DNA of 16,531 bases from an uncultured Solirubrobacter sp. GTDB lineage: Bacteria > Actinomycetota > Thermoleophilia > Solirubrobacterales > Solirubrobacteraceae. The position numbers and the translations under genes were made by a program. Shown here one piece after another: positions 15,085 through 16,531 of this stretch. The notes beneath the pieces were generated by a model. The model did no database searches, was not told the origin of the DNA, and saw only the letters and a list, made by a program, of their open reading frames with translations. The stretch is from NCBI GenBank assembly GCA_937871635.1, contig CALMNS010000691.1:1-16531 (forward strand), given 5' to 3'. Every line of letters starts with the position of its first letter. The first letter of the stretch is position 1.

Positions 15085-16296
15085 TCAAGGAGCCGGTGGC
15101 GCGGGGACCGCGGCGGCCTCCTGTGCGACGCCGCCGGCGACGAGGGCGTCGATCGCCTCGGCCGGGTAGCCGACGTCCGCGAGCACCGCGCGGGTCGAGG
15201 CACCGAGCGCCTCGACGGGCGCGCGCACGCTCGCCGGGTGCTCGCGGAGCTTGATCGGCGTGCCGAGCTGGCGCGTCGGCCCGGCCGTCGGGTGCTCGAG
15301 GTCGAGGACCATGCCGCGATGGCGCAGCTGGGGATCGGCGACGGCCTCCGCGAGGTCGTTGACCGGCCCGACGCAGGCGTCGCGCCCCGCGAGGAGGTCC
15401 AGCCACTCGTCGCGAGGTCGCGTGCGGAACAGTGCGCGCCACTGCTCGAGCGCAGACGGGTCGAACTGCGTCGGCAGCAGGTCCGGCCGGCCGACGCCTT
15501 CGCACAGCGCGGTCCAGAACGGCGGCTCGAGCGGGCCGACCGCCAGGTGGCGCCCGTCGGCGCACTCGTAGAGGGAGTAGCAGGGGTAGCGCCCGTTGAG
15601 CAGCTCGGTCTCGATGCCGGGCGGCCGGTCTTCGACGAAGAAGGCGCCCAGCATCAGCGCCTGCAGCGCGAAGGCGCCGTCGGTCATCGAGACGTCGACG
15701 TGGTCGCCCTCTCCGGTGCGCTCGGCGCGCACGAGCGCCGCGAGCAGGCCGGCGACGCTCAGCAGCGACCCGCCGGCCAGGTCGCCGACCTGGACGCCGG
15801 GAATCGTCGGTCGGCCGCCTGCCCCGGTGACGCTGAGCAGCCCGGCGCGACCCACGTAGTTGACGTCGTGGCCCGCCTCCTGGGCGAGCGGGCCGTCGCG
15901 CCCGTACCCCGAGATCGAGCAGTACACGAGGGCCGGGTTCGCCGCACGGACGGCGTCGTAGCCGACGCCCAGGCGATCCGTGACCCCCGGCCGGAAGCCC
16001 TCGACGAGCGCGTGGGCGCCGGCGGCCAGGCGCAGCAGGGCCTCCGTCCCGCGCGGGTCGCGCAGGTTGAGGGCCACCGACCGCTTGTTGCGGTCGGTCA
16101 CCCAGGTGAAGGCCGAGGCATCGCCGATCCGCGGCTCGTAGACGCGCATGGGGTCGCCGACGCCGGGCTGCTCGATCTTGACGACCTCGGCGCCGAGGTC
16201 GCCGAGCAGCGCGGTGGCGAACGCGCCGGGCAGCAGGCGGGTGAGGTCGAGGACGCGGATCCCGGCCAGCGGGCCGGTGGGCTCGGGGACGGCCAC
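15085..16296 (-). CDS. CaiB/BaiF-family protein, alpha-methylacyl-CoA racemase-like
   Basis: 403 residues. The N-terminus GPLAGIRVLDLTRLLPG (8-24) and GAEVVKIEQPG (35-45) are typical of class III CoA transferases and AMACR. The AGHDVNY sequence gives H143 and D144, and VGDLAGG gives D172; a GHDxNY His with a downstream Asp is the general-base pair of alpha-methylacyl-CoA racemases, while plain CoA transferases usually lack the His. The length is somewhat above the roughly 360 residues of bacterial racemases, so a CoA transferase role remains possible. The start is the GTG at 16296. There is no Shine-Dalgarno, and a TAGATT -10 box lies 10 bases upstream, so the message is probably leaderless. 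It is the likely partner of the acyl-CoA ligase. Confidence 0.9.
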   Translation of the reverse strand: MAVPEPTGPLAGIRVLDLTRLLPGAFATALLGDLGAEVVKIEQPGVGDPMRVYEPRIGDASAFTWVTDRNKRSVALNLRDPRGTEALLRLAAGAHALVEGFRPGVTDRLGVGYDAVRAANPALVYCSISGYGRDGPLAQEAGHDVNYVGRAGLLSVTGAGGRPTIPGVQVGDLAGGSLLSVAGLLAALVRAERTGEGDHVDVSMTDGAFALQALMLGAFFVEDRPPGIETELLNGRYPCYSLYECADGRHLAVGPLEPPFWTALCEGVGRPDLLPTQFDPSALEQWRALFRTRPRDEWLDLLAGRDACVGPVNDLAEAVADPQLRHRGMVLDLEHPTAGPTRQLGTPIKLREHPASVRAPVEALGASTRAVLADVGYPAEAIDALVAGGVAQEAAAVPAPPAP

Positions 16297-16302
16297 GGTG
16301 TT

Positions 16303-16333
16303 GCCAAATCTACCAATCGCTTGGTAGTTTGGC
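16303..16333. promoter_or_regulatory. Face-to-face CaiB/SDR3 promoters around one operator
   Basis: The core ACCAATCGCTTGGT (16312-16325) fits the window motif perfectly. It is extended to CTACCAA-TCGC-TTGGTAG, with outer GCCAAA/TTTGGC arms offset by one base. The minus-strand TAGATT (16307-16312) is the likely -10 of the CaiB-family gene, and the plus-strand TAGTTT (16325-16330) the likely -10 of SDR3. Both boxes are part of the palindrome arms, so a bound repressor would block both promoters. This is the same layout as between tetR and SDR2. Confidence 0.7.
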
Positions 16334-16383
16334 GAGGGAGCGGGAGGGGCGGCCGGCCCGCGTGACTCAGGAGGTCCTTCCGC

Positions 16384-16531
16384 ATGGCGCCAGAGCTCGA
16401 GGAGCGGGTGGCGATCGTCACCGGAGCCGGCCGCGGCATCGGCCGCGGCATCGCGGAGGCGCTCGGGGCCGGTGGCGCGGCCGTCGTGGTCAACTACCGC
16501 CGCGACCGGGACGCGGCCGAGGCGGCCGCCC
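16384..16531 (+). CDS. Short-chain dehydrogenase/reductase, 5' end only (SDR3)
   Basis: Forty-nine codons are visible before the window ends. The ATG at 16384 has AGGAGG nine bases upstream (16369-16374). The protein begins MAPELEERVAIVTG and shows the TGAGRGIG cofactor motif (13-20), then VVVNYRRD (34-41), whose arginines favour NADP(H), as in FabG-type ketoacyl reductases. It is divergent from the CaiB-family gene and shares its operator, which places it in the same regulon. The catalytic residues lie beyond the right edge, so activity cannot be judged. Confidence 0.88.
   Translation, partial: MAPELEERVAIVTGAGRGIGRGIAEALGAGGAAVVVNYRRDRDAAEAAA

Noticed and set aside
14960..15565. N-terminal extension of the fgd frame
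   Set aside because: The FGD family begins at the ATG at 14959 with a good ribosome binding site; the upstream part is a shadow of the CaiB-family gene.
16429..16452. Tandem 12-bp repeat GGCCGCGGCATC
   Set aside because: It encodes GRGIGRGI at the SDR cofactor motif; a coincidence of glycine-rich coding rather than a DNA repeat element.
1..16531. tRNA/rRNA genes, CRISPR arrays, insertion sequences or phage genes
   Set aside because: None seen: no regularly spaced repeats, no transposase or integrase, no tRNA-like cloverleaf, and essentially all space is taken by the genes listed.

Overview
The window is about 70% GC and nearly all coding, with GC-rich third positions, Gly/Ala-rich proteins, good AGGAGG-type ribosome binding sites and some probable leaderless starts. 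A clear F420-dependent glucose-6-phosphate dehydrogenase (FGD) gene shows that the host makes coenzyme F420. Together this points to a high-GC actinomycete. The mix of hydantoinase/ketone-carboxylase-like subunits, a ribose-type ABC importer and several acyl-CoA enzymes would suit a soil lineage such as Thermoleophilia/Solirubrobacterales, but that placement is inference.

Left part (1-8070, all minus strand): one probable operon, transcribed right to left. It encodes an RbsC-type permease, an RbsA-type double ATPase (4-bp GTGA overlap), a lipoprotein substrate-binding protein, then HyuA and HyuB. HyuB runs off the left edge. A strong GC hairpin lies between the binding-protein gene and hyuA. 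HyuB keeps an H-x2-D...H set at the spacing of the acetone carboxylase alpha-subunit metal site, so the pair may be an ATP-dependent ketone carboxylase-like or lactam/imide-hydrolysing enzyme fed by the importer.

Right part (8270-16531): short transcription units in alternating directions. They are an NAD-type SDR (+), an acyl-CoA ligase (-), a TetR regulator (-), a second SDR lacking the usual catalytic Asn (+), a 499-residue protein of unknown function built from two copies of one domain (+), an FGD (-), a CaiB/BaiF-family protein with a racemase-type His (-), and the start of a third SDR (+). These would suit CoA activation, alpha-carbon epimerisation and redox steps on a carboxylic acid, with FGD supplying F420H2.

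The most notable signal is regulatory. Most promoter regions of the right part, and the divergent region that also drives the ABC/Hyu operon, carry variants of one palindrome (roughly nCCRAnCGnTYGGn). At two divergent promoters (tetR/SDR2 and CaiB/SDR3) the palindrome sits between two face-to-face TAnnnT -10 boxes. This suggests that the local TetR protein controls the whole region as one acyl-CoA-responsive island. The tandem-domain protein and the FGD placed inside this regulon are the best candidates for undescribed biology.
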